Assembly (NCBI GenBank): GCA_026770585.1
Contig: MU646539.1
Coordinates: 547,151-557,706 of the forward strand
Length of the DNA stretch: 10,556 bases
Direction of reading: 5' to 3'
From: Baffinella frigidus
Taxonomy: Eukaryota; Cryptophyceae; Cryptomonadales; Baffinellaceae
This document shows, one piece after another, positions 9,721 through 10,556 of the stretch. The translations under genes were made by a program, and so were the position numbers. Position 1 is the first letter of the stretch, and each line of letters begins with the position of its first letter. The notes below the pieces were generated by a model. That model worked only from the letters and a program-made list of their open reading frames with translations, made no database searches and was not told where the DNA came from.

Positions 9721-9819
9721 GCCGGGTTTCGTGTTTCGGGTTTCGGGTTCCGTGTTTCGTGTTCCGGATTTCAGATTTACGTGAGGGTTTCGAGTGTAGG
9801 GTTTCGGGTTCCGGCCGGG
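9721..9819 (+). repeat. TTTCGGG/TTTCGTG heptamer block
   Basis: GGGTTTCGTGTTTCGGGTTT, CGGGTTCCGTGTTTCGTG and further degenerate units to GGGTTCCGG. Confidence 0.85.
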
Positions 9820-9821
9820 AA

Positions 9822-9873
9822 CAACTTCAGGCTGCGCCCGCACGCCTCTTGCCACTTGCAGCCTCCCCATCCC
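9822..9873 (+). repeat. Box K copy 2
   Basis: CAACTTCAGGCTGCGCCCGC, ACGCCTCTTGCCACTTGCAG and CCTCCCCATCCC. Its last 14 bases are also the left end of the palindromic element at 9860-10156. Confidence 0.9.
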
Positions 9874-10156
9874 AGCATGTGGCATCTACTGTAACAGTTA
9901 CATATGCTGGGCATTTTTACTGTAAATACTACATGTACTGTAAATGCTACATAGTATATGTAGCATGGATATATAGCATTTATAGTATATGTAGCAGTAT
10001 ATGTTTATAGTATTTGTACTTTACTGTAAATGCTACATGTGCTGGGCATATGTAGCATTTGCTGTAAATGCTACATATACAGTAAATGCTACATATACAC
10101 GCTACATATGCTATGCAGCATTTACTGTAGATGCTACATACCGGGATGGGGAGGCT
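9860..10156. mobile_element. 297-bp foldback built from GTAAATGCTACAT motifs
   Basis: Terminal arms AGCCTCCCCATCCCAGCATG and TGGCATCTACTGTAA pair with the reversed right end AGCCTCCCCATCCCGGTATG and TAGCATCTACAGTAA, 31 of 35. The interior has at least six near-copies of GTAAATGCTACAT (about 9922, 9940, 10026, 10064, 10082, 10127) and inverse ATGTAGCATTTAC-type copies (about 9958, 10049, 10116). TGCTGGGCAT occurs at 9905 and 10040. No ORF survives. It may be a foldback transposon or a repeatedly inverted minisatellite. Confidence 0.87.
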
Positions 10157-10158
10157 GG

Positions 10159-10176
10159 AACATGGAATTCCATGTT
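10159..10176. repeat. Perfect 18-bp palindrome
   Basis: AACATGGAATTCCATGTT is self-complementary. The single-arm form ATTCCATGT at 9693 lacks the left half. Confidence 0.95.
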
Positions 10177-10193
10177 TTTGTACAATACCAGGG
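10168..10193 (+). repeat. TTGTACAATACCAGGG motif, copy 2
   Basis: Second copy of the motif at 9695, again directly upstream of a TTTCGTG block and box K. Confidence 0.88.
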
Positions 10194-10264
10194 TTTCGTG
10201 TTGCGTATTTCGTGTTTCGTGTTTCGGATATCAGGTTCAGGGTTCTGGGTTTGGGGTTTCGGTT
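10194..10264 (+). repeat. TTTCGTG/GGTTTGG heptamer block
   Basis: TTTCGTGTTGCGTATTTCGT then GGTTCAGGGTTCTGGGTTTG and GGGTTTCGG. Confidence 0.83.
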
Positions 10265-10269
10265 GTAAA

Positions 10270-10334
10270 GACCTCAGGCTGCGCACGCACGCCTCTTGCC
10301 ACTTGCAGCCTCCCCCTCACGGCCACAACCACCG
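10270..10334 (+). repeat. Box K copy 3
   Basis: ACCTCAGGCTGCGCACGCAC, GCCTCTTGCCACTTGCAGCC, TCCCCCTCACGGCCACAACC ACCG. The ending GGCCACAACC-CCG is shared with copy 4 but not copies 1 and 2. Confidence 0.9.
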
Positions 10335-10461
10335 ATAAAAAATGATAGGTATATACACAAGACCAGAAAATTTATAGGTAAAAAAATATGCAAAACACAT
10401 TCTTAAACATAAGCATGAATAGAAATTCTTAGGTATGATCAAAATGGTCAAAAGTTTGATA
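10335..10461. other. AT-rich spacer between box K copies, no gene seen
   Basis: Recurring ATAGGT/TTAGGT (10346, 10373, 10430) within A-rich sequence. TCAAAATGGTCAAAAGT is a small internal duplication. No promoter or gene structure is recognisable. Confidence 0.55.
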
Positions 10462-10536
10462 GGCTCAACCTCAGGCTGCGCCCGCACGCCCCGCGCCACT
10501 TGCAGCCTCCCCATCCCCCTCAGGGCCACAACCGCC
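10462..10536 (+). repeat. Box K copy 4
   Basis: GGCTCAACCTCAGGCTGCGC, CCGCACGCCCCGCGCCACTT, GCAGCCTCCCCATCCCCCTC and AGGGCCACAACCGCCG. CTCTT of the other copies is CCGCG here. The heptamer block that precedes the other copies is missing. Confidence 0.9.
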
Positions 10537-10556
10537 GCCCTCTGCGTCATCCCCCC

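Noticed and set aside
1-10556. CRISPR array
   Set aside because: Repeats are contiguous tandem units or dispersed boxes; none shows regular repeats separated by unique equal-length spacers. The 20-21-bp arrays have no spacers.

Overview
This window looks like repeat-dense, non-coding nuclear DNA of a eukaryote. I find no protein-coding gene I can defend, and no tRNA, rRNA, CRISPR array or bacterial-type signal. The open frames present run through tandem repeats (for example GFGVWGL or FRVSG/FRVQG strings from 7-bp units) or through hairpin elements. The dominant theme is a 7-bp repeat related to the plant-type telomere heptamer TTTAGGG, present as separate blocks of different variants: TTCAGGG, TTTAGGG, GGGGTTT, CCCTCAA, CCCTGTA, CCCTACA and CAACCGT. 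This points to a plant, a green alga or another lineage with TTTAGGG telomeres, and perhaps a subtelomeric or interstitial-telomeric region. The species is not identifiable from the sequence. A prasinophyte alga such as Cymbomonas is only a hunch from the GFRV/GVWG-type spurious frames.

Layout. 1-1270: TTCAGGG arrays, then three copies of a foldback element of about 140 bp (272-421, 635-770, 974-1111), two of them inside a local segmental duplication. 1276-1862: a tandem unit of roughly 200-260 bp in three copies. 1980-2691: CT/AT/poly-C microsatellites and a long pyrimidine tract, bordered by a conserved motif of about 45 bp. 2715-4603: a patchwork of dispersed repeats (several inverted relative to distant copies) with foldbacks at 3555-3656 and 3708-3866. 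4555-6030: telomere-like heptamers, three copies of a 'CTCGATCAG/ATCCAGCATC' unit with a conserved reverse-strand reading frame, twelve perfect GGGGTTT units, and three copies of a CGGTAGGG-GCGCGAGAAATGTCA box with a fourth inverted at 3366-3435.

6041-7060: a 20-bp tandem triplet, a 21-bp AT-rich minisatellite, three foldbacks and several hairpins. 7117-8230: C-strand heptamer arrays, punctuated by a box of about 55 bp in three copies. One copy is interrupted by a 176-bp foldback element with a 4-bp target duplication. Polarity switches to TTTAGGG at 8191. 8293-8614: a two-copy higher-order minisatellite. 8658-9263: more heptamers, a foldback and an 18-bp palindrome. 9340-10556: TTTCGGG/TTTCGTG blocks alternating with four copies of a box of about 65 bp, and a palindromic element of about 297 bp (9860-10156) built from GTAAATGCTACAT motifs.

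The parts do not form a metabolic or regulatory gene set. What they share is foldback (MITE-like) mobile DNA inserted in, and duplicated with, telomere-like heptamer arrays. All identities are by eye; no alignment or database search was run.
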